From: Dermacoccus nishinomiyaensis
GTDB taxonomy: Bacteria; Actinomycetota; Actinomycetes; Actinomycetales; Dermatophilaceae
Direction: 5' to 3'
NCBI RefSeq assembly: GCF_900447535.1
Contig: NZ_UFXX01000001.1
Span: 1,488,001-1,552,000, forward strand
Length of the DNA stretch: 64,000 nucleotides
Position numbers and translations under genes: made by a program. This document shows positions 51,145 to 59,023 of the stretch, one piece after another (position 1 is the first letter of the stretch; every line of letters starts with the position of its first letter). A model generated the notes under the pieces. That model did no database searches and had not been told where the DNA came from. It was given only the letters and a program-made list of their open reading frames with translations.

Positions 51145-51720
51145 TCATCCCTCCGGTCGCAGGTGGGCGATCTCGTCGAGGAAGTCGTCGACTTCCTTCG
51201 GGTCGTAGCCGCGCCGCAAGCCCGACGACGCGAAACGCGCCTGCGCCGGGTCGGGCAGCTCGACGCCGCGGCGCATCGCGACGACGACGGAGTCGAGGTA
51301 GTCGTCGACGTCGCTCTCGTCGTAGCTCGTCGCCGTGCGCCGCAGCAACGTGAAGTGCTTGTCGCGCACGCGATCCATCTGCTGCGAACTCCAGCGCGGC
51401 GCGCCGTCACGCACCCCCGCGAAGGCCGCCAGTTCGGCTTCCTGAGCGCGACGTGCCACGTCCTGCGGATCCTCGATCGGCGTGGTGCGTCGCCACACCG
51501 ACAGCACGGTGCGCAGACCGTCGACCTGCCCGAGGTTCAGCCCGCCGCGCGCGGTGCGCCGCATTACCATCGCATCGAGGTCGGGCAGCGGCTTGCCGGC
51601 TCTCATCGCGATGACGGCGCGACGGCGCAGGCGCTCGACGTCCTCACGTTCGTACCCGATGGTGCTCGGCGCGAAACGCGCTCCTTCGACGCAGGCGATC
51701 TGCTCGGAACTCCACGACAT
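51145..51720 (-). CDS. Protein with repeated DivIVA-like motifs
   Basis: This 191-residue protein contains the pattern [GS]Y-(2)-[ED]-DV-(7)-RR...LPD three times: GYEREDVERLRRRAVIAMRAG, SYDESDVDDYLDSVVVAMRRG and GYDPKEVDDFLDEIAHL. The GYxxxEVDxFLDE core is the N-terminal DivIVA-domain membrane-binding motif of actinobacteria. Blocks WSSEQIACV and WSSQQMDRV show that two halves arose by duplication. There is no long coiled coil, unlike Wag31. The ATG has AAGGTGGGGG upstream. A role near the division or growth site is only suggested. Confidence 0.78.
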   Translation of the reverse strand: MSWSSEQIACVEGARFAPSTIGYEREDVERLRRRAVIAMRAGKPLPDLDAMVMRRTARGGLNLGQVDGLRTVLSVWRRTTPIEDPQDVARRAQEAELAAFAGVRDGAPRWSSQQMDRVRDKHFTLLRRTATSYDESDVDDYLDSVVVAMRRGVELPDPAQARFASSGLRRGYDPKEVDDFLDEIAHLRPEG

Positions 51721-51846
51721 GCCCCCACCTTTTCACGTCCTCGCAAACCCCGCCCGCCGACGATCCGTGCTTCGCTGAGCCAAGAGCGTGAGTCGCACCC
51801 TAAGCGCGATCGGCGCAGGCGACGCGGCTGCTGAGGGGGAGGCCAT

Positions 51847-52068
51847 TTGCCGACGAGCGAGTACGTCACGACCCACGCAGGTTCCGGTGTCATCAACGCC
51901 GTCCTGGCCGGAATGCTGGGGCTGCTCGCCGTGACGGTGTTCGTCGTCGGCGCCCTCATCGGCGCCACCGGCCTGCTCGTGCGCCGGGCCTGCAGAGCGG
52001 ATCCCGAGCAGAACGAGGCGAGTGCGCCCGGCTCGGCACCGGGCGGCACCCGAACCGTCACAGCGTGA
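51847..52068 (+). CDS. Small single-span membrane protein
   Basis: A 73-codon frame starts with TTG behind a strong GAGGGGGAGG. It encodes one hydrophobic segment (INAVLAGMLGLLAVTVFVVGALIGATGLLV) followed by a basic turn and a polar tail. It is not recognised. It is divergent from the DivIVA-motif gene and its end runs 11 bases into the quinone oxidoreductase stop region on the other strand. The strong ribosome site supports translation. Confidence 0.5.
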   Translation: MPTSEYVTTHAGSGVINAVLAGMLGLLAVTVFVVGALIGATGLLVRRACRADPEQNEASAPGSAPGGTRTVTA

Positions 52069-53023
52069 GGACGAGCTTGCCCGTCGCGCGGCGCTCCTCC
52101 ATCTCGGCGATGGCCTCGCCGGCACGCTCGAGGGGGCGCACCTCGCCGAGTACGGGTGAGAGTTGACCGGAGGCGACGAGCGGCTCGATCGCCTTCCACT
52201 GCGCGGGGACGGTCTCGGGGCGCGGCATCCAGAACGCGCCCCACCCGACGCCGACGACATCGACGTTGTTGAGCAGTAGCCGGTTGACCTTCACCTCGGG
52301 AATCGCGCCGCCGGTGAACCCGATGACGAGCAAGCGGCCTTCGACTGCGAGGCTGCGCAGCGAGTCGGTGAAGCGGTCGCCGCCGACCGGGTCGACGACG
52401 ATGTCGACGCCGCGGCCGTCCGTCAGCTCCATGACGGCGTCCTTGAACCCGTCGGGCGCGATGACGTCGTCCGCGCCGGCCTGGGTGGCGATCGCGCGCT
52501 TGTCGTCGCTCGAGGCAACGGCGATCACGCGCGCACCACGCGCCTTGGCGTGCTGGATCGCGGCGATGCCGATGCCGCCGGCCGCACCATGCACGAGCAC
52601 CGTCTCCCCCTCGGCCAGGCGCCCACGTCGGTCGAGGGCGAACTGCACGGTGAGGTAGTTCATGGGCAGCGCCGCACCCGTCTCGAAGCTGACGTCGTCC
52701 GGCAGGTGGAAGACGAACGGCGCTGCGACGCACACCTGCTCGGCCATCCCCCCGAAGCCGGGGAAGGCGACGACACGGTCGCCCACGCTGAACCCCGACC
52801 CCTCGGGCGCCTGGGCGACGACGCCCGCCACCTCGGCCCCGAGCGTGAACGGCGGCTCGGGCTTCATCTGGTACAGCCCACGGGTCAGCAACGCGTCGGG
52901 GTAACACAACCCGGCGGCGCGCACGTCGATGAGCACCTCGTGCGGCTTCGGCGTGGGGGCGTCGACGTCGTTGATACGGACGGCACCGGGCCCGTCGAGG
53001 GTGACGACCTGAACTGCGCGCAT
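52058..53023 (-). CDS. NADPH:quinone oxidoreductase family protein
   Basis: This 321-residue zinc-independent medium-chain dehydrogenase/reductase has the N-terminal GroES-like part with GLCYPDALLTRGLYQ and FTLGAEVAGVV, and the nucleotide motif LVHGAAGGIGIAAIQHAKARG. Relatives reduce quinones or enoyl compounds with NADPH. The ATG follows CAAGGAG. The TetR gene ends 2 bases upstream, so the two are one operon, facing an acyl-CoA dehydrogenase operon; a role in detoxifying or using an acyl/quinone compound is inference. Confidence 0.9.
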   Translation of the reverse strand: MRAVQVVTLDGPGAVRINDVDAPTPKPHEVLIDVRAAGLCYPDALLTRGLYQMKPEPPFTLGAEVAGVVAQAPEGSGFSVGDRVVAFPGFGGMAEQVCVAAPFVFHLPDDVSFETGAALPMNYLTVQFALDRRGRLAEGETVLVHGAAGGIGIAAIQHAKARGARVIAVASSDDKRAIATQAGADDVIAPDGFKDAVMELTDGRGVDIVVDPVGGDRFTDSLRSLAVEGRLLVIGFTGGAIPEVKVNRLLLNNVDVVGVGWGAFWMPRPETVPAQWKAIEPLVASGQLSPVLGEVRPLERAGEAIAEMEERRATGKLVLTL

Positions 53024-53025
53024 GG

Positions 53026-53751
53026 CTACTCCTTGGTGGGGGTCTGGGAGGTGTGATCGTGAGGGGTGACAGGCTTGGGCACGTCAGGCCCGCAGTCGTG
53101 GCGGGGCGCGCCGTCGTCCTGGGGGGAGAAGTGCGACGGCGTGATCGCCACGCCGCTCAACGCGTCGAGCGCCGCCAGCGCATGACGGACGGTGGCGCCG
53201 GCGTCGAACTGCTCGCGCACGGCGGGGCGTGTGCCCTGGACGGCAAGATCCTCGACGTACGCGAGCCAGGCGTGGACGACGGCGGGGTGCGGCGTCGTCG
53301 AATCGGGTTCTGTGGCAAGCGAATCGAGGACGATGCCGGTGAGGCGCTCCCGCAGCGTGACAGCGACCTCGGCTCCCCCGACGTCGGCGAGGCTGCCCTC
53401 GACGAGGGCGCGATAGAGCTCGTGTCGGCGTTCGATCTGAGCGACGAACGCCTCGACCATGGCGGCGAGCGCCGCGCGGCCCGTCACGTCGTCGGGCGGG
53501 GTGACGTTGCGCAGGATGCGGCGACCCGCGGCTGCGACGACAGCCTCGTAGTACGCGGTCTTCGACGGGAAATAATGGAAGAGCAACCCGCGCGAGATGC
53601 CGGCCTCCTCGGCGACGGCGTCGAGCGCGACGTCCTGGATGGGTCGCTCGGTGAGCATCTTCAGCCCGATGCCGAGCAGCTGACGGCGGCGCTCGTCCTG
53701 TGTCAGGCGCTGACGGGGTCTGGAATCTTTCTCGCTCACCCTATTGAGCAT
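53026..53751 (-). CDS. TetR family transcriptional regulator
   Basis: This 241-residue regulator has the helix-turn-helix segment QDVALDAVAEEAGISRGLLFHYFPSKTAYYEAVV. The C-terminal ligand domain is followed by a polar tail. The first ATG (53751) lies at the centre of a 15-base palindrome, and the in-frame GTG at 53739 is an alternative start; neither has a ribosome site. It is co-transcribed with the quinone oxidoreductase and divergent from the acyl-CoA dehydrogenase operon, so it probably controls both directions. Confidence 0.88.
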   Translation of the reverse strand: MLNRVSEKDSRPRQRLTQDERRRQLLGIGLKMLTERPIQDVALDAVAEEAGISRGLLFHYFPSKTAYYEAVVAAAGRRILRNVTPPDDVTGRAALAAMVEAFVAQIERRHELYRALVEGSLADVGGAEVAVTLRERLTGIVLDSLATEPDSTTPHPAVVHAWLAYVEDLAVQGTRPAVREQFDAGATVRHALAALDALSGVAITPSHFSPQDDGAPRHDCGPDVPKPVTPHDHTSQTPTKE

Positions 53752-53758
53752 TGCTCAA
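53744..53758. promoter_or_regulatory. TetR operator TTGAGCA-T-TGCTCAA
   Basis: This is a perfect 15-base palindrome between the divergent TetR and acyl-CoA dehydrogenase genes. TTGAGC also stands where a -35 box would be for the TACGGT -10 box at 53768-53773, with an 18-base spacer, so binding would block that promoter. Confidence 0.75.
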
Positions 53759-53767
53759 CAAAGGGGT

Positions 53768-53773
53768 TACGGT
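53768..53773 (+). promoter_or_regulatory. Leaderless -10 box of the acyl-CoA dehydrogenase operon
   Basis: TACGGT ends 6 bases before the ATG at 53780, with no ribosome site at normal distance. Confidence 0.5.
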
Positions 53774-53779
53774 CAAGAC

Positions 53780-55057
53780 ATGGACCTCACCGTTTCGCCC
53801 CGCGCGGCCGAGATCGCCGCAGACGTCGACACCTTCGTGCGCGAGAGGATCGAGCCCGCCGAGGCCGAGATCACGCGCGACTACGCCTCGATGCGCGCTC
53901 GCGGCGAGAACTCGTTCGTCGTGCACCCGAAGATCGACGAGCTCAAGGCGCAGGCGCGCGAAGCGGGGCTGTGGAACCTGTTCCTGCCCGCCGGCGAGCA
54001 CGGCGACGAGTGGGCCGCACGCTTCGGCACGCGTGGCGGCAAGGGTTTCTCCAACGTCGATTATGCCGCCATCGCGGAGAAGACGGGCCGCACGGCGCTC
54101 GCGCCGCTCATCTTCAACTGCAACGCCCCCGACACCGGCAACATGGAGGTGTTGCTCAAGTACGGCACGCGCGAGCAGCAGGAGGAGTGGCTCGTGCCGC
54201 TGCTCGAGGGAAAGATTCGTTCGGCGTTCCTCATGACGGAGCCCGCGGTCGCGAGTTCGGACGCGACGAACATGGCGGCGCGCGCCGAGGTCGACGGCGA
54301 CGAGATCGTCATCAACGGCCGCAAGTGGTGGAGTTCCGGTGCAGCGCACCCCGACTGCAAGGTATTCGTCTTCATGGGTCTGACCGACCCGGACGCACCG
54401 CGTCACGCCCAGCACTCGATGGTTCTCGTGCCGGCCGACGCGCCCGGTGTGACGATCGAGCGTGCGCTGCCCGTCATGGGTCAGCTCGACGAGCCGCTCG
54501 GGCACTGCGAGGTGTCGCTCGAGAACGTCCGCGTGCCGGCGTCCAACGTGCTGTCGGGGCCGGGTCAGGCGTTCGCCATCGCGCAGGGACGCCTCGGCCC
54601 GGGCCGCATCCATCACTGCATGCGCCTCATCGGGCTCGCCGAGATGGCGCTCGAGCGCGCCTGCCGTCGTGGCACCGAGCGCGTCGCGTTCGGCAAGCCC
54701 CTCGTGCAGCTCGGCGGCAACCGCGAACGCATCGCGAAGGCCCGCATCGACATCGACATGGCGCGTCTGCTCGTGCAGAACGCGGCAGCGAAGCTGGACG
54801 CCTACGGCACCGAAGGCGCGCGCGTCGACGTCAGCGCCATCAAGGCCGTCGTGCCGCAGATCGCCTGCGACGTCATCGACTTCGCCATCCAGATGCACGG
54901 CGGCGGCGGCATGAGCGACGACTTCCCCCTGACGTCCGCTTATGCGACGGCGCGTTCGCTGCGTCTCGCCGACGGCCCCGACGAGGTGCACCTCGGCATG
55001 GTCGCGCGCGCCGAGCTCAAGCCCTACCTGGCCGCCGCGAAGGGTGAGGCCAAGTGA
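53780..55057 (+). CDS. Acyl-CoA dehydrogenase (ACAD10/11-like, C-terminal-type)
   Basis: This 425-residue flavoenzyme has the FAD/substrate blocks AFLMTEPAVASSDATNM, ING(R)KWWSSGA, RVAFGKPLVQLGG and the end AIQMHGGGGMSDDFPLTSAYATARSLRLADGPDEVHLGMVAR. The GPDEVH motif is typical of the group related to human ACAD10/11, which act with a phosphotransferase-type partner. The following gene encodes exactly such a partner and overlaps it as GTGA. From memory, ACAD10/11-type pairs process 4-hydroxy fatty acyl-CoA through a phosphorylated intermediate; that this pair does so is inference. Confidence 0.92.
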   Translation: MDLTVSPRAAEIAADVDTFVRERIEPAEAEITRDYASMRARGENSFVVHPKIDELKAQAREAGLWNLFLPAGEHGDEWAARFGTRGGKGFSNVDYAAIAEKTGRTALAPLIFNCNAPDTGNMEVLLKYGTREQQEEWLVPLLEGKIRSAFLMTEPAVASSDATNMAARAEVDGDEIVINGRKWWSSGAAHPDCKVFVFMGLTDPDAPRHAQHSMVLVPADAPGVTIERALPVMGQLDEPLGHCEVSLENVRVPASNVLSGPGQAFAIAQGRLGPGRIHHCMRLIGLAEMALERACRRGTERVAFGKPLVQLGGNRERIAKARIDIDMARLLVQNAAAKLDAYGTEGARVDVSAIKAVVPQIACDVIDFAIQMHGGGGMSDDFPLTSAYATARSLRLADGPDEVHLGMVARAELKPYLAAAKGEAK

Positions 55058-56217
55058 GCCCGGCCCCGGACACTCCTGGCGCTCCCGCGGCCCCCACGGC
55101 GGCGCCCGTCGACGACGTCGCGACGAACGCCTCCGACGTGCGCGGCGAGGATGCGTTCGACGTCGAACGCGTCGCCGCATGGCTGCGTGAGCACGCGCAC
55201 CCCGACGCAGACACGAGCGGACTCGACGCGGCGCCGGAGGTCAAGCAGTTCACCGGCGGCGCGAGCAATCTGACGTATCTGCTGCGTTACCCGACCCGTG
55301 ACCTCATCCTGCGTCGTCCGCCGGCGGGCACGAAGGCGAAGGGCGCGCACGACATGCGCCGTGAGCACGACATCCAACGCGCGCTGGCGCCCGTGTTCCC
55401 CGCCGTCGCGCCGATGATCGCGTTCTGCGACGACGCCGGCGTCATCGGCAGCGACTTCTACGTCATGGAGCGCCTCGACGGCATCATCCTGCGCAAGAAC
55501 ATTCCCGCTGAGCTGGGTCTCGGCGAGGCCGAGGTGCGGGCACTGTGCACCGCCGCGATCGACCAGCTCGTCGCGTTGCACTCGATCGACGTCGCCGGCA
55601 CCGAGCTTGAGCGCTTCGGCAAGGGGGAGGGGTACGTCAAGCGGCAGGTCGACGGATGGTCGGCGCGCTACCGCAAGGCACGTACGCACGGTGTGCGTCA
55701 CGGCACCGGATCGTTCGAGAAGGTGATGGCCTGGCTCGACGAGCACCAGCCACACGACGTCGGAAACTGCCTGATTCACAACGATTTCCGCTTCGACAAC
55801 CTCGTCCTCGCGCACGACGACCCGACGCGCGTCATCGGTGTCCTCGACTGGGAGATGGCGACGCTCGGCGACCCGCTCATGGATCTCGGCGGCGCCCTCG
55901 CCTACTGGGTGCAGGCCGACGATGACCGCATCATGCGCGGCTCACGCCGTCAGCCCACGCACGCGCCCGGCATGCTCACGCGCGACGAGGTGTGGCAGTA
56001 CTACGCGCACGCGTCAGGGCGTGCGATCAGCCCCAAGGATCAGCTGTTCTACGAGATCTTCGGCCTGTTCCGACTCGCCGTCATCGCCCAGCAGATCTAC
56101 TACCGGTATGCGAACGGTCAGACGAGCAACCCCGCGTTCAAGCAGTTTCGCGGCTTGGTGATCTACCTCGAATGGCGCTGCCGGCGCCTCATGCGACGCG
56201 CGGGACGGCTGTCGTGA
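55054..56217 (+). CDS. APH-family phosphotransferase (ACAD10/11 kinase-domain-like)
   Basis: This 387-residue kinase-like enzyme has a glycine-rich region (FTGGASNLTYLLRYPTRDLILRRPP), MERLDGIILR hinge, the catalytic motif CLIHNDFRFDNLV (Asp and Asn of HxDxxxxN) and the metal motif GVLDWEMATLGDPLMDLGG. This is the aminoglycoside-phosphotransferase fold as fused to the dehydrogenase in human ACAD10/11; here the two are separate, overlapping genes. A polar 30-residue N-terminus precedes the core. The start is GTG overlapping the previous stop. Confidence 0.92.
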   Translation: MSPAPDTPGAPAAPTAAPVDDVATNASDVRGEDAFDVERVAAWLREHAHPDADTSGLDAAPEVKQFTGGASNLTYLLRYPTRDLILRRPPAGTKAKGAHDMRREHDIQRALAPVFPAVAPMIAFCDDAGVIGSDFYVMERLDGIILRKNIPAELGLGEAEVRALCTAAIDQLVALHSIDVAGTELERFGKGEGYVKRQVDGWSARYRKARTHGVRHGTGSFEKVMAWLDEHQPHDVGNCLIHNDFRFDNLVLAHDDPTRVIGVLDWEMATLGDPLMDLGGALAYWVQADDDRIMRGSRRQPTHAPGMLTRDEVWQYYAHASGRAISPKDQLFYEIFGLFRLAVIAQQIYYRYANGQTSNPAFKQFRGLVIYLEWRCRRLMRRAGRLS

Positions 56218-56942
56218 GCGTCATCCACCTCGTGCGGCACGGGCAGGCCGGGCCGTCGCGCGCGGCATACGACCAGCTGTCGGAGCTCGGCGAACGTCAG
56301 GCACGCCTCGCCGGCGAGGGGTTGGCGGCGCGCGGCGTGACGCCCGACGTCCTCGTCACGGGCACGATGCGGCGTCAGCAACTCACCGGGTCGCGGCTGT
56401 GGGAAGCCGCCGGGTGGGAGTCGGACGTCAGCACGGATGCGGGGTGGAACGAGTACGACCACGACGCGATCATCGAGGCGTACAAGCCCGCGTACCGCAA
56501 CCACGCCGTCATGCGCGCCGACCTCGCGCGTCACCGTCACCCGCGCAAGGCGTTTCAGGAGATGTTCGTCGCGGCCGCATCGCGTTGGGCGAGTGGCGAC
56601 TTCGACGACGACTATCCCGAGACGTTCTCGCAGTTCCGCGACCGCGTCGCGCTCGCGCTCGGGCGCGTGACCTCGCGCCTCGAGTCGGGGCGCAGCGCCG
56701 TCGTCGTCAGCTCCGGCGGGCCGATCGCGTGGGTCGCCGCGGGGCTGCTGACGGCGCCGTCACCGGCATCGACGCTGCCCGCGGCGTTGCCTGACGGTGC
56801 GGTGACGGTGTGGCGGCGCCTCAACGAGGTGACCGTCAACACGGGCGTGACGACGGTGCTTGCCGGGTCGGCGCTCACCGCAGTGAGCCTCAACGACCAC
56901 GCTCATCTCGGCGGGGATCGTTCGCTCATCACGTATCGGTGA
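56214..56942 (+). CDS. Histidine phosphatase family protein
   Basis: This 242-residue phosphoglycerate mutase-like phosphatase has the catalytic His in the start motif VIHLVRHGQAG, the second Arg/Glu region SELGERQARLAGEGLAARG, and the late His replaced in the segment VVVSSGGPIAWVA (usual form SHGG), so the second catalytic His appears as Ser-Gly; whether this lowers activity is unknown. The GTG start overlaps the previous stop as GTGA. It is the third gene of the acyl-CoA dehydrogenase/kinase operon, where a phosphatase acting on a phosphorylated intermediate would fit. Confidence 0.87.
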   Translation: MSVIHLVRHGQAGPSRAAYDQLSELGERQARLAGEGLAARGVTPDVLVTGTMRRQQLTGSRLWEAAGWESDVSTDAGWNEYDHDAIIEAYKPAYRNHAVMRADLARHRHPRKAFQEMFVAAASRWASGDFDDDYPETFSQFRDRVALALGRVTSRLESGRSAVVVSSGGPIAWVAAGLLTAPSPASTLPAALPDGAVTVWRRLNEVTVNTGVTTVLAGSALTAVSLNDHAHLGGDRSLITYR

Positions 56943-57055
56943 GCCCTCGCCGCGGGGCGCTGGGGATGTCGGCTACGGCCGCGGCGCCCTTGATGCCCGA
57001 GATGCCCTGGGCCGGCGCACAGCCGCGTCTCATCGTTCTCGGCGGGTGGGGCGCC

Positions 57056-57061
57056 TAGGCT
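57056..57061 (+). promoter_or_regulatory. Leaderless -10 box of galE
   Basis: TAGGCT ends 6 bases before the galE ATG at 57068. Confidence 0.5.
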
Positions 57062-57067
57062 GAGGTC

Positions 57068-58087
57068 ATGCGCGTACTCGTTGCCGGTGGTGCCGGCTAC
57101 ATCGGATCCCACACCGTCCTTGCCCTGATCGAGGCGGGGCACGAACCCGTCATCGCCGACAACTTCTCGAACTCGAGCCCGGCCGTGCTGCCGCGCCTGG
57201 AGAAGATCGCCGGCCGCTCGATCGACTTGCACGAGATCGACCTGACGGACGCTGCCGCGACGAGTGCCCTCGTCGCCTCGGTGAAGCCGGACGCCGTCAT
57301 CCACTTCGCGGGGTACAAGGCCGTCGGTGAGAGCGTGGAGAAGCCGCTCATGTACTACACGAACAACCTCGACTCGACGTTCTCGCTGCTGTCGGCGATG
57401 ACGGCGCACGGCGTCGAGAAGTTCGTGTTCTCGTCGTCGGCGACGGTGTACGGGCCCGACGCGCCGCTGCCGTACAGCGAGACGTACGAGCCGCTGCGCG
57501 CCACGAACCCGTACGGCTGGACGAAGGCGATGATCGAGCAGATCGTCACCGACGTCGCCGCTGCGTCGCCCGGTTTCAAGGCCGCGCTGCTGCGTTATTT
57601 CAACCCGATCGGCGCGCACTCGTCGGGGCTGATCGGTGAGGATCCGAGCGGCATCCCGAACAACCTCATGCCGTACATCGCGCAGGTCGCCGTCGGGCGC
57701 CGCGAGAAGCTCGGGGTCTTCGGCGACGACTACGACACGAAGGACGGCACCGGCGAGCGCGACTACATCCACGTCGTCGATCTCGCGGCAGGGCACGTCG
57801 CGGCGCTGGATCATCTTGACGCCATGGACGATTCGGCGCGCGCGTTCAACCTCGGCACGGGTGAGGGCACGAGCGTGTTCGAGTTGCTGCACGCGTTCGA
57901 GCGGGCGTGCGGCCGCGAACTGCCCTACGAGGTCGGGCCGCGACGTGCGGGCGACCTGCCGACGACGTTCGCCGACCCCACGCGCGCTCGCGAAGAACTC
58001 GGTTGGAAGGCCCAGAAGACCATCGACGACATGTGCACCGACACGTGGCGCTGGCAGTCGGCCAACCCGAACGGCTTCGGGGGCTGA
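57068..58087 (+). CDS. galE: UDP-glucose 4-epimerase
   Basis: This enzyme interconverts UDP-glucose and UDP-galactose, using bound NAD. The 339-residue extended short-chain dehydrogenase has VLVAGGAGYIGSHTVLAL at the N-terminus, HFAGYKAVGESVEKPLMYY, the catalytic Ser/Tyr/Lys set (FSSSATVYG and YGWTKAMIE), and NPIGAHSSGLIGEDPSGIPNNLMPYIAQV, a close match to GalE. It is monocistronic and apparently leaderless. Confidence 0.96.
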   Translation: MRVLVAGGAGYIGSHTVLALIEAGHEPVIADNFSNSSPAVLPRLEKIAGRSIDLHEIDLTDAAATSALVASVKPDAVIHFAGYKAVGESVEKPLMYYTNNLDSTFSLLSAMTAHGVEKFVFSSSATVYGPDAPLPYSETYEPLRATNPYGWTKAMIEQIVTDVAAASPGFKAALLRYFNPIGAHSSGLIGEDPSGIPNNLMPYIAQVAVGRREKLGVFGDDYDTKDGTGERDYIHVVDLAAGHVAALDHLDAMDDSARAFNLGTGEGTSVFELLHAFERACGRELPYEVGPRRAGDLPTTFADPTRAREELGWKAQKTIDDMCTDTWRWQSANPNGFGG

Positions 58088-58180
58088 GCCGACGCCGTTC
58101 GGAAACCGCATGGCACGGTCTCTCGAGTCCGTGCCCCGCATGTTCAGGCTTCGGCGAGGCGCCGAACCACGCCCCGTCCT

Positions 58181-58264
58181 ATGCCCCCGGCCCCGGCCCC
58201 GGCCCCGGCCCCGGCCCCGATGATGGAAGCAGACGTGCGACCCACGACGAGGAGACTGGCATGA
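58181..58264 (+). other. Possible upstream ORF with Pro-Ala repeat
   Basis: ATG at 58181 opens a 27-residue frame (MPPAPAPAPAPAPMMEADVR, then PTTRRLA) whose TGA overlaps the methyltransferase ATG as ATGA. No ribosome site is visible before it. It could be a leader peptide or chance. Confidence 0.3.
58185..58219 (+). repeat. Hexanucleotide repeat (CCCCGG), nearly six copies
   Basis: Five complete CCCCGG units and a partial sixth lie just before the methyltransferase gene. In the frame starting at ATG 58181 the repeat encodes Pro-Ala pairs. Confidence 0.9.
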
Positions 58265-58896
58265 CCGAGCCGACGCGCGAGTCGCGACGCGAGAACCCGA
58301 GCTGGGCGGAGTGGGTGAGCGAGGATCCGACGCGTTCGCAGTGGTACGTCGACCGCATCCGCGCCATGGCGGCGCGCGGCGACGACCTCGGTGGCGAGGC
58401 GCGGCTCGTCAACGCGCTCGTCACGCCCGGCTCACGCATCCTCGACGCGGGTTGCGGGCCGGGACGTGTGGCCGCCGCGTTGAGTGCCCTCGGGCATGAC
58501 GTCGTCGGCGTCGACCTCGACCCCGTCCTCATCGCCGCCGCACGCGAGGACCACCCGTCGCTGCGTTTCGAGGTGGTCGATCTCGCACGGCTGTCCCTCG
58601 ACGATCTCGACGTCACGCCGTTGGACGCGATCGTCTGTGCGGGCAACGTCATGCCGTTCATGCCGGACGACGCACGCCGCGACGGCCTGGCCGCGATGCG
58701 TCAGTGCGTGCGTGACGGCGGGCGCCTCGCCGTCGGCTTCGGCGCGGGCCGCGGCTACACGTTCGAGCAGTTCTTCGACGACGCCGACGCCGCCTGCTGG
58801 CGCCTCGACGCGCGCTTCTCGACGTGGGAGATGCACTCCCCCGCGCATGACGACGGCTTCGTCGTCGCGGTCTTCACCGCTGTCGCGCCGAGGTGA
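58261..58896 (+). CDS. Class I SAM-dependent methyltransferase
   Basis: This 211-residue Rossmann methyltransferase has motif I ILDAGCGPGRVAAALSALGHDVVGVDLD (SAM binding), then FEVVDLARLSLDDL and DAIVCAGNVMPFM for motifs II/III. The N-terminus has RSQWYVDRIRAMAARGDDLGGEARLV, common in small actinobacterial methyltransferases of unknown substrate. GAGGAG lies 8 bases before the ATG. The following 127 bases contain two partly matching GATGCCCCAC units. Confidence 0.9.
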   Translation: MTEPTRESRRENPSWAEWVSEDPTRSQWYVDRIRAMAARGDDLGGEARLVNALVTPGSRILDAGCGPGRVAAALSALGHDVVGVDLDPVLIAAAREDHPSLRFEVVDLARLSLDDLDVTPLDAIVCAGNVMPFMPDDARRDGLAAMRQCVRDGGRLAVGFGAGRGYTFEQFFDDADAACWRLDARFSTWEMHSPAHDDGFVVAVFTAVAPR

Positions 58897-58910
58897 GGTT
58901 ACGCGCCTCG

Positions 58911-58998
58911 TGATGCCCCACCCATGCGTGGGATCGCTCGAGTGAGGAAGGGCGACGTCGGGGATGCCCCACTCGTGCGTCGTGCCGCATCATGGGGC
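58911..58998 (+). repeat. Two related GATGCCCCAC hairpin units
   Basis: TGATGCCCCACCCATGCGTG (58911 on) and GGATGCCCCACTCGTGCGTC (58961 on) are imperfect direct repeats. The first contains CCCATGCGTGGG, and GCCCCA at 58966 pairs with TGGGGC at 58993. They may form the methyltransferase terminator. Confidence 0.45.
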
Positions 58999-59023
58999 GG
59001 GCACCTGCCAAGGAAGGGGCGGC

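Noticed and set aside
58911-58998. A CRISPR-like array from the two GATGCCCCAC units
   Set aside because: Only two imperfect units exist, with no regular spacers and no cas genes in the window.
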